A stretch of DNA of 64,000 bases. It comes from a virus. Made by a program: the position numbers and the translations under genes. The notes beneath the pieces were generated by a model that did no database searches, had not been told where the DNA came from, and saw only the letters and a program-made list of their open reading frames with translations. The DNA is taken from the IMG/VR virus record IMGVR_UViG_3300042305_000730, positions 32,979 through 96,978 of that record; one strand, 5' to 3'. Below, one piece after another: positions 28,870-37,244 of the stretch (the stretch's first letter is position 1; every line of letters starts with the position of its first letter).

Positions 28870-30923
28870 TACGGATTCTTTGTGCGGGGATTGGCTTTGG
28901 TGTTAGTTGGTCGGCTAGTACGGGCTGCGTTTGGCGCACGAACATGCGCTGCTGGACCACCTGTAGATAGGACGGTTGCATTCTTATTAGTAGAAGAAGC
29001 CTTACCAGATGTGCTGGCTACTGCTGGACTCCCTACAGTGGCACCTTTTACATTTCCGTAAGTATTACCATCACCAACGTTTGCTTGAACCGTAGCGTAA
29101 TTGTTGTTAATGGAACCAGTACCACCCTTACCAGGAGTTCCACCACCGCCACTGTTGTCGTTAAATGCGTTGATGTTCTGCCCGCCAAGACCTTGTTGGT
29201 TTACATTGTGACCACCTGCAAAGAACTGCGTCCGTGAGTATGAGGGGGCAGAAGAAACTGCTGCTGGTGCTGGTGGGGTAGACCTTGAGGTTGGCGCAGA
29301 AGCACTAGGTGCTGCTGCCATTGGTGCTGCTGGTTCTGAGGATTTAACATCGCCGCCAAAGAAGCCTTTAAATCGTGATGACATGCTTGGCTTACTCGTG
29401 GCGGCTGGGGCAGCACCCTTCACACCTAGGTCATCATCAGAAATATCATAGAAAGTTGATTTACCTGTTGATTGAATTGCTGTAGATGCTGCTGGATTAA
29501 ATGGGCGAATGCTGCTTTCCCGATTTCTACGCATTTGATTTACTGCAGCAGTGCCTTTTGCTTGACTCTTAGTTCCTGTAATGGGTGAACCTTTACCTGT
29601 CTTATCTGTGTTTAGGATGTATGGTCCACCAGATTTCTTTTCAGTGTCTGCTTTAGCAGTAGTAGAAGGCTTAACTGCCATCTCTGCGTCTAATGCTGCA
29701 TTTGCTGCTGATTCTTTAGCAGTAACTTCATCTGCTTTTGCATTGAACTCTGCATCTTCTTCAGCCGTAGGTACTCGTGGTAAAGCACTACCGTAACCAC
29801 TTTTCTTTGACTTACTAAAACGATCTACGTCAACAATGTTATTTGAACTGTCTGAACGAGGAACCTGTGCTGCTAAAACAGGCTCTGACTTTGGTGTTTC
29901 AGCAGCGGGTTCTGCTTTCTTAGCCTTACTTGGCTTTTCTTTTGGTGTTTCAGCAGGTGTCATACGTTCAACTGCCTGTGTCACTACATCTTTCTTCTTA
30001 GGTTCTGCCTTTTTCTTATCGCTTTTTTTAGCGGTAGGGGCGGATTCACGACCATCTTCAAGTTTGTAAGAGCCACCAGCAGCAATAACATCTGAAAGTA
30101 GTTGGTCCATCTCTTCTGGCTTCATTGGCTTAGTTGCTTTTTTCTTATCTGCAGCAATTTGCTTAGGGGTAGCCCATTTGCCCCTTTTCCAATCTTTTTC
30201 ACTTTGTGATGGGATATAGTCTGGTTCTTTTTTCTTAGATGCCACGGGCTTCTCCAATGATTGGGGTAATGCAGGTTCTTCTACTTTACCAGTTTTAGAA
30301 AGTTCATATGCTTTTTTTACGTTTTCTAATGAATCCGTAGAGTAATAGCCATCATCACCTAGTGTCTTTTGTTTAGAAGAATTATAATTTCGTACAGAAA
30401 CTGTGTCAGTGCCAAGTTTATCCCCTACTGCCCATGGGCTTAATTGGTTACCTATCCACTCAGGGATTTTATTGGGTTGAGGAATACCAAAATCTTGCCC
30501 TAATATAGGTGCTTCCCCCACATCTATCCCGTAACTGTAATAGTCACCACCATATTCTCCAGGTTTTTTGGGTTCACCCTTTGAGTTTATTGGGCTCGGC
30601 CTATCAGAAGAGTCCATTGCCCATTGAAACGGCGTTACTAGTCCTTTTTCTAAATAATCTGCTCTAGCATTCCATTCTTGACCAAGATAGTCATTACTAT
30701 CATTTACCCCTTCCATAATCTCTTTTTGGGTATATTTGGGTTTTTTCTTTTTTGCCTCTGCCGCAGCAAGACCTGTTCTACGCTCTTTAATCCAAGTGTC
30801 GTGTTCTTGTGCTGAAAGACGATGCTGCATCCCCAAAATTTTGTTGGCTTCTGGGACATGTATAGGGTCAACGTTGAAGCGTGTAAGCCCCTCTAGTGGG
30901 TTATCTTTCTTCTTCTTAACCAC
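28869..30923 (-). CDS. Large low-complexity Lys/Pro/Ala-rich protein, putative virion component
   Basis: 684 residues. A folded-looking N-terminal ~200 residues (VDPIHVPEANKILGMQHRLS, AMDSSDRPSPINSKGEPKKP) is followed by long Lys/Glu/Ala/Pro tracts (KKAEPKKKDVVTQAVERMTP) and Ser/Ala/Pro-rich repeats. NQQGLGGQNINAFNDNSGGG (about 598-617) repeats a motif of the 26798 gene, and YATVQANVGDGNTYGNV near 640 echoes the QAN motif of the tape measure. The size, disorder and late position suggest an internal or decorating virion protein. Confidence 0.5.
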   Translation of the reverse strand: MVKKKKDNPLEGLTRFNVDPIHVPEANKILGMQHRLSAQEHDTWIKERRTGLAAAEAKKKKPKYTQKEIMEGVNDSNDYLGQEWNARADYLEKGLVTPFQWAMDSSDRPSPINSKGEPKKPGEYGGDYYSYGIDVGEAPILGQDFGIPQPNKIPEWIGNQLSPWAVGDKLGTDTVSVRNYNSSKQKTLGDDGYYSTDSLENVKKAYELSKTGKVEEPALPQSLEKPVASKKKEPDYIPSQSEKDWKRGKWATPKQIAADKKKATKPMKPEEMDQLLSDVIAAGGSYKLEDGRESAPTAKKSDKKKAEPKKKDVVTQAVERMTPAETPKEKPSKAKKAEPAAETPKSEPVLAAQVPRSDSSNNIVDVDRFSKSKKSGYGSALPRVPTAEEDAEFNAKADEVTAKESAANAALDAEMAVKPSTTAKADTEKKSGGPYILNTDKTGKGSPITGTKSQAKGTAAVNQMRRNRESSIRPFNPAASTAIQSTGKSTFYDISDDDLGVKGAAPAATSKPSMSSRFKGFFGGDVKSSEPAAPMAAAPSASAPTSRSTPPAPAAVSSAPSYSRTQFFAGGHNVNQQGLGGQNINAFNDNSGGGGTPGKGGTGSINNNYATVQANVGDGNTYGNVKGATVGSPAVASTSGKASSTNKNATVLSTGGPAAHVRAPNAARTSRPTNTKANPRTKNP

Positions 30924-30926
30924 TAC

Positions 30927-31427
30927 TTATCTCCAAGTAGGGCGAAGAGAACTAAGTTTGGCACGGCGTTCAGCATCAATGTATTCAGCATTCTGACGCT
31001 CATCTACACGAGGGATACCTTTAGGCCCTACTTTGCCATCATTAGTCAAGACAACTGGGGCTGCTCCAGGAGGGGCGAACTTCTGACCACGGGATTCATA
31101 AGCAATACCAGTCCAAAGATTGAACTCATCGGGCCAAATATAGTCTCCTGCGTTAATGCGCTCACCCTTGTGTACACCACGTGAGTATTGGCGAGCATTC
31201 ATTCTGCTCAATGAACCCAAAATCTTGTCTTGTCTACGATTAGAAGACATTGTTCCAAGATAACCATCAGGATGGGCCGATTCTGGGGTAGAACGGTATC
31301 CAGCAAGTTGGTAATCTTTGTTATTGCGGAATACAGGGGCAGGACCAAACTGGGGCTGTGAACCTGCGCTAGGTGGTTCTGAAGGTGAATTCCAGTTATT
31401 AAAAGAGGTTTGAGAAGATCCAGCCAC
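30927..31427 (-). CDS. Hypothetical Pro/Ser-rich protein (166 aa), late virion cluster
   Basis: GTG start in a TAGTG junction. The N-terminus is low-complexity (SSQTSFNNWNSPSEPPSAGS), followed by a more structured GYLGTMSSNRRQDKILGSLS and RINAGDYIWPDEFNLWTGIA. No family recognised. Confidence 0.5.
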   Translation of the reverse strand: MAGSSQTSFNNWNSPSEPPSAGSQPQFGPAPVFRNNKDYQLAGYRSTPESAHPDGYLGTMSSNRRQDKILGSLSRMNARQYSRGVHKGERINAGDYIWPDEFNLWTGIAYESRGQKFAPPGAAPVVLTNDGKVGPKGIPRVDERQNAEYIDAERRAKLSSLRPTWR

Positions 31428-31561
31428 TAGATGTTGCCAGCCATGCTTGAATTAGCAGTGGTTACAAAGCCACCTGCTGAACCAGCAACAGATGTAATGG
31501 GGCGTGGCTTTTCCTTTTTGACAACTTTTGTTTTCTTTGCTTTTTTCTTTACAGTAGCCAC
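31427..31561 (-). CDS. Very basic small protein (44 aa)
   Basis: GTG 31561 to TAG 31427, encoding MATVKKKAKKTKVVKKEKPR then PITSVAGSAGGFVTTANSSM. Both ends are TAGTG overlaps, supporting translation as part of the operon. The poly-Lys head suggests DNA binding or condensation inside the capsid, which is inference. Confidence 0.5.
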   Translation of the reverse strand: MATVKKKAKKTKVVKKEKPRPITSVAGSAGGFVTTANSSMAGNI

Positions 31562-31821
31562 TAGCAATCCCACTTGCGTAAAGCCAAAGCCTTACGAGTT
31601 GGTTCTCCATTTGGTTTTTTCATTGGGCCTTCCATACCACCCATTCTGGCACAGAAAGATTTGCGACGTGCAGCAGCCTTTGGAGACTTCTTGGCTTGTT
31701 CAGATGAAACAGGTGGTTTAAGGTTATGCCCCTCTTTTTTAGCAGAGGCACGACCTTTAGCGTTCAAACCACCTTCAGGGTTTTTGCCCTCTTTACGTTG
31801 CCATGCAGGTGACTTAGCCAT
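31561..31821 (-). CDS. DUF6321-like basic phage protein
   Basis: 86 residues. SPAWQRKEGKNPEGGLNAKG, GHNLKPPV, RRKSFCARMGGMEGPMKKPN and ALALRKWDC follow a family common in marine and freshwater phages (S-P-A-W-x-R-K-E-G-K-N-P-x-G-G-L-N-x-x-G-R), which I believe is DUF6321. No function is known. It lies among other short basic proteins. Confidence 0.65.
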   Translation of the reverse strand: MAKSPAWQRKEGKNPEGGLNAKGRASAKKEGHNLKPPVSSEQAKKSPKAAARRKSFCARMGGMEGPMKKPNGEPTRKALALRKWDC

Positions 31822-31982
31822 TATTTCTTTTTCTTTGCGACAGCCATGTTATCAACTAGGTTTGGGTAAGAGCGTCCAGCAGCCTTAGCACGAGCCTTTG
31901 CTTCTGACTTTTGTCCAGGGGTCAACTTGTCTGACTTCTTTTTAGGGTTGGGCTTATCCCATACTTTCTTTTCTTTTGCCAC
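31821..31982 (-). CDS. Small basic protein (53 aa)
   Basis: GTG 31982 to TAA 31821, in a TAGTG junction upstream and TAATG downstream. KLTPGQKSEAKARAKAAGRS followed by YPNLVDNMAVA resembles a motif (A-K-A-R-A-x-x-A-G-R-x-Y-P-N-L-V-D-N) often found next to or fused with DUF6321-type proteins. Function unknown. Confidence 0.55.
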   Translation of the reverse strand: MAKEKKVWDKPNPKKKSDKLTPGQKSEAKARAKAAGRSYPNLVDNMAVAKKKK

Positions 31983-32203
31983 TATTTCCACCTTTTCTTA
32001 TTGTTTGGATCATTTGGGTTCAATGGTTTAGGATTAGGTTCCCAATCATAGGGCTTATCAGGAAGACCACCTGTTTTAGTTGGTGGCTTTTTTGGTGGCT
32101 TCTTTCCACCACCACCTGTGGCTGTGCGAGCACCACCATCCATCCACTCTTTACTATTAAGTAAAGGGCCGTTAATTTCTCTTAATCGGTGACTGGTTGG
32201 CAC
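31982..32203 (-). CDS. Pro/Lys/Gly-rich small protein (73 aa)
   Basis: GTG start. After SHRLREINGPLLNSKEWMDG the sequence turns into a disordered GGGGKKPPKKPPTKTGG tract and ends PLNPNDPNNKKRWK. No family recognised. Confidence 0.45.
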   Translation of the reverse strand: MPTSHRLREINGPLLNSKEWMDGGARTATGGGGKKPPKKPPTKTGGLPDKPYDWEPNPKPLNPNDPNNKKRWK

Positions 32204-32213
32204 TTAATACCCA

Positions 32214-32453
32214 CTAACCGCCGTAGCGAAGGGTATTTTCAATGGTTCTTTCAGCGTGAGGACCAAGATTATGTTGAATGTTTACAACAATCTTCCCTGA
32301 ACCTGAAGGACGTGATGGGCGGACAATACCTTGTGGTGGAGTCCAATCAGAACCTTTGTTTGAAGCATGTGCTGCGTCATTTGATGCAGAAGCACTGCGA
32401 CCACCATACCCCTGAGTATCTTTGTACTTAGAATGACTACGAATGTATCCCAT
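32214..32453 (-). CDS. Hypothetical small protein (79 aa), late virion cluster
   Basis: MGYIRSHSKYKDTQGYGGRS is followed by a Ser/Ala/Asn-rich linker and a C-terminal strand/helix SGKIVVNIQHNLGPHAERTI. SD GGAGG at 9 nt. Unrecognised. Confidence 0.5.
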   Translation of the reverse strand: MGYIRSHSKYKDTQGYGGRSASASNDAAHASNKGSDWTPPQGIVRPSRPSGSGKIVVNIQHNLGPHAERTIENTLRYGG

Positions 32454-32455
32454 GA

Positions 32456-33028
32456 TTAGTAGCCTCCCTTTATCCGTTTGCGGTTTTTGCTTTGGCGATA
32501 CGCTTGTTCACCCTTAGCACCACCTGCAAGGTATGACGATTCACTACCAGATGGTGTTTCCGCAAAGGAATCACCGTCTTTAAGACCAAGCATTTTGTTA
32601 TTTCCCATGCGCTTTGTTTCTGCTGCTTTAGCAATATCAAACGATTGTCCTGCGGCTTTTGACTCAGCCATTACTTTAGGGCTGTTTACACTCTTCAAAG
32701 CCTTTGCAGTCTTCTTCTTATCTTTAAGAATTGACTTACCTTCTGGGGATGAAGGCTCATGGTATGTGGTGTACTCAGCACCAATTTTAATATTAGGTTT
32801 TTTTGGACCCATTGCATCGCCGCCACTTGGGTTGACATACCCAGAGTGTGGTCCTGATGCAGATGCAGCATCACGGTCTACACGGCGCTGAGTCATCGCC
32901 TGTGTAGTGTTTTGGCTGTCGTCACGAACTGTGTGAGTATCTGGCTTTGCACCTACTCGTGGCTTAAGTTGCCCACTGTTAGCGTAAGGAACAATACTGT
33001 TTACCTTGTCACGATTAAACCAGCCCAT
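32456..33028 (-). CDS. Disordered hypothetical protein (190 aa), late virion cluster
   Basis: MGWFNRDKVNSIVPYANSGQ, then Asp/Arg/Ser-rich low-complexity sequence, a Lys-rich SILKDKKKTAKALKSVNSPK and a basic end (SKNRKRIKGGY). SD GAGG at 8 nt. No recognised family. Confidence 0.5.
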   Translation of the reverse strand: MGWFNRDKVNSIVPYANSGQLKPRVGAKPDTHTVRDDSQNTTQAMTQRRVDRDAASASGPHSGYVNPSGGDAMGPKKPNIKIGAEYTTYHEPSSPEGKSILKDKKKTAKALKSVNSPKVMAESKAAGQSFDIAKAAETKRMGNNKMLGLKDGDSFAETPSGSESSYLAGGAKGEQAYRQSKNRKRIKGGY

Positions 33029-33031
33029 TGT

Positions 33032-33322
33032 TTACCTCACTACGGGTTTGAAGGATATAGCGGAGATACTCTCTCCATTCTCACCAATAATATCATCAAA
33101 GCCAATGACAAAAGACAAGTCAATTCCCCGTGGGGCGACAAAACCTCTTGCAATTGCACAGGCTTTGGCGGCTTGGTTTACAGCACTAGCGCCAATAGCC
33201 CTAATTTTAGGTAAGTGACCTGCCACGACCGATCTGGCAAGGATAGAACCAACACTTTGGGGGTTGCTTGATCCTGAGACTTTAAGGACATCATCTACTT
33301 TTGTGTTCAGTTCTTGAGACAT
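33032..33322 (-). CDS. spoVS: SpoVS-like (Alba-fold) nucleic-acid-binding protein
   Basis: 96 residues. VLKVSGSSNPQSVGSILARS, then IRAIGASAVNQAAKACAIAR and GFVAPRGIDLSFVIGF, match the SpoVS family (stage V sporulation protein S) almost position for position: L-K-V-S-x-x-S-N-P-x-S-V, I-x-A-I-G-A-x-A-V-N-Q-A-x-K-A-x-A-I-A-R-G. SpoVS is an Alba-like RNA/DNA-binding protein of Bacillus and other lineages. Here it heads the small-protein cluster with SD AGGAG. The role in a phage is unknown; binding of phage or host RNA/DNA is likely. Confidence 0.85.
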   Translation of the reverse strand: MSQELNTKVDDVLKVSGSSNPQSVGSILARSVVAGHLPKIRAIGASAVNQAAKACAIARGFVAPRGIDLSFVIGFDDIIGENGESISAISFKPVVR

Positions 33323-33364
33323 TTTGACTCCTAGTTAGGTAAACAGATGTCTCAATAATATCAT

Positions 33365-33730
33365 TTATGCATAACCAGCGCCGTGGAGCAAATCAAGCAT
33401 GTCCTCTAGTCGCATTACAGCATAAGAATCACCTACAGCAGCAGCGCCTTTTCCAGGGCGCTTTACCACCAGCAATGGAACACCCATATGCAGTTTCTCA
33501 GCCTGATGAACGGTGTCATTCAACCATTCACTCAATTTAAACGCTTTTTGGTTCTTGGCTTGAATAGCAACTTCAGACAAAGTAAGCCTTTGAACTACTC
33601 CATGGATGTCCCCAGCATCATTTTCCCCAGCAAGAGCGGTTCTCCTTGCATTCTTAAAACCTTGTTCTTTGAGGTAATTAACTAGTAATGTCTCAAAAGT
33701 AGTGCCTTTGGCTTTATGTTTGTTTCCCAT
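33365..33730 (-). CDS. PD-(D/E)XK endonuclease / Holliday-junction-resolvase-like
   Basis: 121 residues from ATG 33730 (the longer frame runs into the upstream gene). KGTTFETLLVNYLKEQGF, then ENDAGDIHGV and EVAIQAKNQKAFKLSEWL, give E...GD...(E/Q)xK, the core of a PD-(D/E)XK nuclease as in Hjc-type resolvases; the usual E of the ExK element is Q in this reading (I-Q-A-K). It lies next to recombination genes and could resolve branched replication intermediates. Confidence 0.6.
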   Translation of the reverse strand: MGNKHKAKGTTFETLLVNYLKEQGFKNARRTALAGENDAGDIHGVVQRLTLSEVAIQAKNQKAFKLSEWLNDTVHQAEKLHMGVPLLVVKRPGKGAAAVGDSYAVMRLEDMLDLLHGAGYA

Positions 33731-33732
33731 AT

Positions 33733-34011
33733 TTAGATAAATTCCAAGGGCATTACAATGATTGGAGTACGCTCGCCAACCCATGCGCCAAGGCAATTGT
33801 AACTAATGTACTCATCTGCCTCTTCCACGGTCATACCATCCCTGTTGACGCATACTTCCATCATCTTGTCCCATGAGTAAACAGCCAGTAAGGGTTCGTT
33901 AATGCGTTGCGAAAAACCAATCAAGGCTTCATCAAAGCCAGTCATCAGCAAAGCGTCTTCGCCCATTGCTTCTAAAGCCTCGTCAATACGCTCTCGTAGT
34001 GTTGAGTCCAT
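33733..34011 (-). CDS. Hypothetical acidic phage protein (92 aa)
   Basis: DALLMTGFDEALIGFSQRIN, SWDKMMEVCVNRDGMTVEEA and EYISYNCLGAWVGERTPIIV follow a pattern common in phages (a D-x-A-[IL]-[IV]-G-F segment, then M-T-x-E-E-A-x-E-x-x-x-x-N). No biochemical role is known to me. One-base junction with the upstream gene. Confidence 0.6.
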   Translation of the reverse strand: MDSTLRERIDEALEAMGEDALLMTGFDEALIGFSQRINEPLLAVYSWDKMMEVCVNRDGMTVEEADEYISYNCLGAWVGERTPIIVMPLEFI

Positions 34012-34487
34012 TAGGGCATAAACCTATGCTGGCGAAGTTCTTTACCTGACATACCAATACGGCGTGACAACTCACGAGAAACTACTTGAGCGCCACGTTC
34101 ACAGCGATCAAACACTGTGTCTACAAGTTTGCGGTAAGCACGTTTCTGCATATGAATTTCTATTTGATGGGTAATCCTGCTATCAACATCTCGTTTTGCT
34201 TTAGCAACCGTGACTAGGTCGCCTTTAGCCTTGTCACCCCATTGCTCAATCAACACGTTTGATTGAAGGTACTCAAGGATATTGCGTTCACGTTCTTCTG
34301 TAATCTCCGCTTGGACCAACTGTGCCTTTGCGTAAACCAACCACGCCATGAAATCCGTGTACAACTCCATTAGATCGGAATCACCAATGTCTCCGATATT
34401 ACGAGGTAGTTCAGGAAGAACTCCGCTTGGTTTTTTTGGTAACGGAAAGTTTTGAAGAAACAAATCCATCTCGGGTGTCTGTGTCAT
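34011..34487 (-). CDS. Hypothetical helical phage protein (158 aa)
   Basis: The ATG at 34487 is chosen for GAGGA 8 nt upstream; it overlaps the end of the exonuclease gene by 77 nt. Residues include IGDIGDSDLMELYTDFMAWL and TVAKAKRDVDSRITHQIEIH. Probably all-helical and DNA-associated by context (recombination operon). No family recognised. Confidence 0.5.
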   Translation of the reverse strand: MTQTPEMDLFLQNFPLPKKPSGVLPELPRNIGDIGDSDLMELYTDFMAWLVYAKAQLVQAEITEERERNILEYLQSNVLIEQWGDKAKGDLVTVAKAKRDVDSRITHQIEIHMQKRAYRKLVDTVFDRCERGAQVVSRELSRRIGMSGKELRQHRFMP

Positions 34488-35364
34488 TACTGTCATCCTC
34501 ACTTCTCCAACATGTATTTTTATAAGAACAGAACTTGCAACCAAATGCTGACGAAGACTCAGCCCACATCGGTCTCATTGGGGGAATGTCTTGCTTTAAT
34601 GCTGCCATCAATCGTTTGCAGTTGTCAAGCATGGGTTGAACTAATTCAGGGGTAAACCCAACAACAAACTCTTTTACTTCTTGTGTAGGTTTCCATTCAT
34701 ACAAGAAGACCATCTCATGTACTCCCGTGCAATACATGTAAAGCAATCCCTGTTTGATATGGCTTGGGAAAGGTTGTCTAATTTTCTTCCACAAGCCATC
34801 TAAAGTCAAGTTACCTTTTTGGTAATCTTTAAACAGATCTGGCGCTTCAAACCGAACCGTACCCAAACCAATAGACTTAATTTCAATCAATGCACGGCCT
34901 TTAGCGTCATTGATAATCCCATCAGCGTGACCAAGAATCATGTGCTCTTCGTTGCTTAATGGTATTTCACGGTAAATAGGTTGAGCAGTAATACAGATTG
35001 GGCAAAATTGTGGGCTAACTCCCTCCCACTCATGTCTGCATCTGGCGTTAGAGCATTGCCAAAGCCCCTCCAACACTCCAGCATGGTTTAGCCATCCTTG
35101 CCACTTTGCATGAATGTAGTGACCTTCTGCAAACACATTAAGACGTTGAAAGGAAAAACTCTCAGGGTCTTTTGGGTGGTCTCTGATGGTGTACCAGTTA
35201 GCCCGAGGGCACCAATCACGCTTGGCTAATTCACTTGGGTGAATGTGGGCAGTGTCTCTAGTACTTTCACGAGCAGCAGTATCTTTAAGAATTTGTACGG
35301 CTACTGTAGGTAGAACACGACCATTCATGGTGAGCATTTTTAAATAGTCATTACGCTCACCCAT
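34411..35364 (-). CDS. Cas4/RecB-type PD-(D/E)XK exonuclease
   Basis: 317 residues. GHADGI followed by ALIEIKSIG supplies the D...E-x-K nuclease core. A first Cys (KRDWCPRANWY) and a C-terminal GCKFCSYKNTCW resemble the four-cysteine Fe-S cluster of Cas4/AddB-type enzymes. Between them is a zinc-ribbon-like insertion (WQCSNARCRHEW, QFCPIC). The protein probably acts as a single-strand DNA exonuclease in recombination with the RecA-like gene. The C-terminal 25 residues overlap the next gene. Confidence 0.8.
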   Translation of the reverse strand: MGERNDYLKMLTMNGRVLPTVAVQILKDTAARESTRDTAHIHPSELAKRDWCPRANWYTIRDHPKDPESFSFQRLNVFAEGHYIHAKWQGWLNHAGVLEGLWQCSNARCRHEWEGVSPQFCPICITAQPIYREIPLSNEEHMILGHADGIINDAKGRALIEIKSIGLGTVRFEAPDLFKDYQKGNLTLDGLWKKIRQPFPSHIKQGLLYMYCTGVHEMVFLYEWKPTQEVKEFVVGFTPELVQPMLDNCKRLMAALKQDIPPMRPMWAESSSAFGCKFCSYKNTCWRSEDDSNDTDTRDGFVSSKLSVTKKTKRSSS

Positions 35365-35515
35365 ACTTATCCCACTTTTTAGTCTTAAATTCTTGCTTTA
35401 GATTGACCTGCATAGCATGTTGGTAATACTCTTTAGCACGAAGCACGTCTATTAAACGGTTTTTGTGATAGTTCTCTGCAAGACGTAGGCACTCTGCTAA
35501 CTGTGTGTTATTCAC
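35357..35515 (-). CDS. Small helical basic protein (52 aa)
   Basis: GTG 35515 to TGA 35357, overlapping both neighbours by 8 nt. The product starts MNNTQLAECLRLAENYHKNR and ends KQEFKTKKWDKYG. Helical, function unknown, likely co-translated with the nucleases. Confidence 0.5.
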   Translation of the reverse strand: MNNTQLAECLRLAENYHKNRLIDVLRAKEYYQHAMQVNLKQEFKTKKWDKYG

Positions 35516-35843
35516 CAATCATCTCCAAAAAGTCGTCCTCAGTGAGGATTACATAATTTCTATTAGCAAGGTCAAACTGTAAAATAGGAACCCGTTCTTC
35601 AGCAATTGCTCGTAAACGTAATTCCCTTAAATCTAATTCTTTAATTGTAATCGTCTTCATGTTCTCTGTCAACTTATTTTCAATAAGAAAGTCATGGCTT
35701 CTTACGTCATTCTTACGAAGCCAACCAGCACCTGACCGAGCATTACGAGAACCATTGTAGAGTTTTGCCGAACGCTTTTCTTGCTTTACGGATTTCTTTA
35801 GTATTTTCTTTTGACGATCAGGGTCTTGACCAATTGTGGTCAC
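35508..35843 (-). CDS. Putative small PD-(D/E)XK resolvase-like protein
   Basis: 111 residues. NARSGAGWLRKNDVRSHDFL followed by IENKLTENMKTITIKELDLR fits a small phage nuclease family with S-G-A-x-W...K-x-D-V-x-x-x-x-F-L-I-E-x-K-x-T, giving D...E-x-K. It would cut branched or mismatched DNA. Tightly coupled to the RecA-like gene (4-nt overlap). Confidence 0.6.
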   Translation of the reverse strand: MTTIGQDPDRQKKILKKSVKQEKRSAKLYNGSRNARSGAGWLRKNDVRSHDFLIENKLTENMKTITIKELDLRELRLRAIAEERVPILQFDLANRNYVILTEDDFLEMIGE

Positions 35844-36862
35844 CTTGCAACTCCGTAATGCTTCTCAACTTTAGCAATCAAATCTTTCTGCATGCCAAGG
35901 TCTTCACGGAATGCATCAAGCATCTTGTCCTTACCTTGCCAACGACCTTCACCAAATGAGTAGTAAGCGCCAGCACGGGTAATGACCTCAATGGCAATGC
36001 CAATGTTCAGCATGTCCTTAAGGGTGTCATAGTCACCCTTTTCAAATCCTTGTGTTTGGGCAAAGTAAAAGTCAATAACTGCACTCTGGTTAGGGCGATA
36101 AGTCTTGTTCTTAAGCGTGCGAGCCTTAATAGTTTGACCTACAACTTCGTCCTTATCCTTTAACCACTCATCACGCTTAACTTCAACACGAGTAAAGTAT
36201 GCAAAGTTCTTTGCTAGACCACCTGGAGTAGTACGTGGATCGCCCCACATAACACCAATCTTCTGCCTCCACTGGTTAATCATTAAGCCAGTACATACAC
36301 GCTCATCAACAACCAAAGAGCGCTTCTGTGCCTCTGAGGATTTGCGAAAGAACTTAGAGGTAAGGCGAGCACCTAGACCAACAGTAAACTCTTCCATTGT
36401 CTTTTCTGATTCATCCCCAGGAACTAACGCTGGAAGGGAGTCAATAACAATAAGGTCTACCGCACGATTAGCCATAACCCTAATCACAAGGTTGTATGCC
36501 TGCTCCATGATGTTAGTTTCAACAATCCACATGCGCTCTAGGTCAACACCAATTGACTCTGCATACTCAGGGACAAACTCCTCAGCAGCAATCCATAGAC
36601 AAATAAACTCAGGATTTAGTTTTTGATTTTCTGCAATGGTCTTAAACGCAAGAGCAGTTTTACCAGAGGACTCTTCACCAATGATCTCACTCCACTGGTT
36701 TACGGGCCAGCCGCCACCAAGCATAAGGTCATATGACAAGATGCCAGTAGACAACCTCTCTAGTTTTCCACGGGTATCACTACCCTTAACAATTGTCCCT
36801 AATCCGTACTGCTTGTTGACTGAGTTGACAATTGAAGAAAGGCTATCCCAATTTGTGTCCAT
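35840..36862 (-). CDS. recA: RecA/UvsX-type recombinase
   Basis: 340 residues from ATG 36862 (AGGAG 8 nt upstream; the longer frame invades the upstream gene). Walker A is GEESSGKT (62-69), Walker B lies in VDLIVIDSLPALVPG, and NQWRQKIGVMWGDPRTTPGG followed by LAKNFAYFTRVEVKRDEWL matches the L2/C-terminal core of RecA. It mediates strand exchange and recombination-dependent replication. Surrounded by nuclease genes in the replication operon. Confidence 0.9.
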   Translation of the reverse strand: MDTNWDSLSSIVNSVNKQYGLGTIVKGSDTRGKLERLSTGILSYDLMLGGGWPVNQWSEIIGEESSGKTALAFKTIAENQKLNPEFICLWIAAEEFVPEYAESIGVDLERMWIVETNIMEQAYNLVIRVMANRAVDLIVIDSLPALVPGDESEKTMEEFTVGLGARLTSKFFRKSSEAQKRSLVVDERVCTGLMINQWRQKIGVMWGDPRTTPGGLAKNFAYFTRVEVKRDEWLKDKDEVVGQTIKARTLKNKTYRPNQSAVIDFYFAQTQGFEKGDYDTLKDMLNIGIAIEVITRAGAYYSFGEGRWQGKDKMLDAFREDLGMQKDLIAKVEKHYGVAR

Positions 36863-36875
36863 GTATTTCTCCTGT

Positions 36876-37244
36876 TCATGCTGACCAAGATATTTGATCC
36901 GCTTGTTCGTATAGTCCGTTCCAGCCACACTCAAAGCATCTCGGTGCAGGTACGTTACCACCTGCCGATGCATTTGCACGACTAAACACGTTTTTACTTC
37001 CACATCTTGGGCAAGACAAACCACCATCTAAACGTTGTGCTTCCCCACCCTTCCATGAGCGTAAAGCCGTACCCATGTCAACTTTTCCATCAGCATCGGG
37101 AACAGGTCTTGCTTGCTCTGATGCTTGAACTATTGCACGAGCCTGTTGTTGTAGTGCTGGCAAAATATGATTAGGTGTAGTCGGCACCGCAGGTCTACGT
37201 TCTACTGTTTTATTGTTTAACTTGTTGTCCCACCAACTAGCCAT
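36876..37244 (-). CDS. Zinc-ribbon protein (122 aa)
   Basis: MASWWDNKLNNKTVERRPAV is followed by a disordered region and GLSCPRCGSKNVFSR...APRCFECGWNGLY, a C-x2-C-G...C-x2-C-G zinc ribbon. Such proteins accompany recA/polA clusters in actinophages. Possible single-strand DNA or replisome adaptor. Overlaps the upstream gene by 8 nt. Confidence 0.6.
   Translation of the reverse strand: MASWWDNKLNNKTVERRPAVPTTPNHILPALQQQARAIVQASEQARPVPDADGKVDMGTALRSWKGGEAQRLDGGLSCPRCGSKNVFSRANASAGGNVPAPRCFECGWNGLYEQADQISWSA

Noticed and set aside
28771-30996. Long plus-strand ORFs opposite the low-complexity genes
   Set aside because: They arise as antisense of Ala/Pro/Lys-rich repeats and lack start signals; all operon overlaps support the minus strand.
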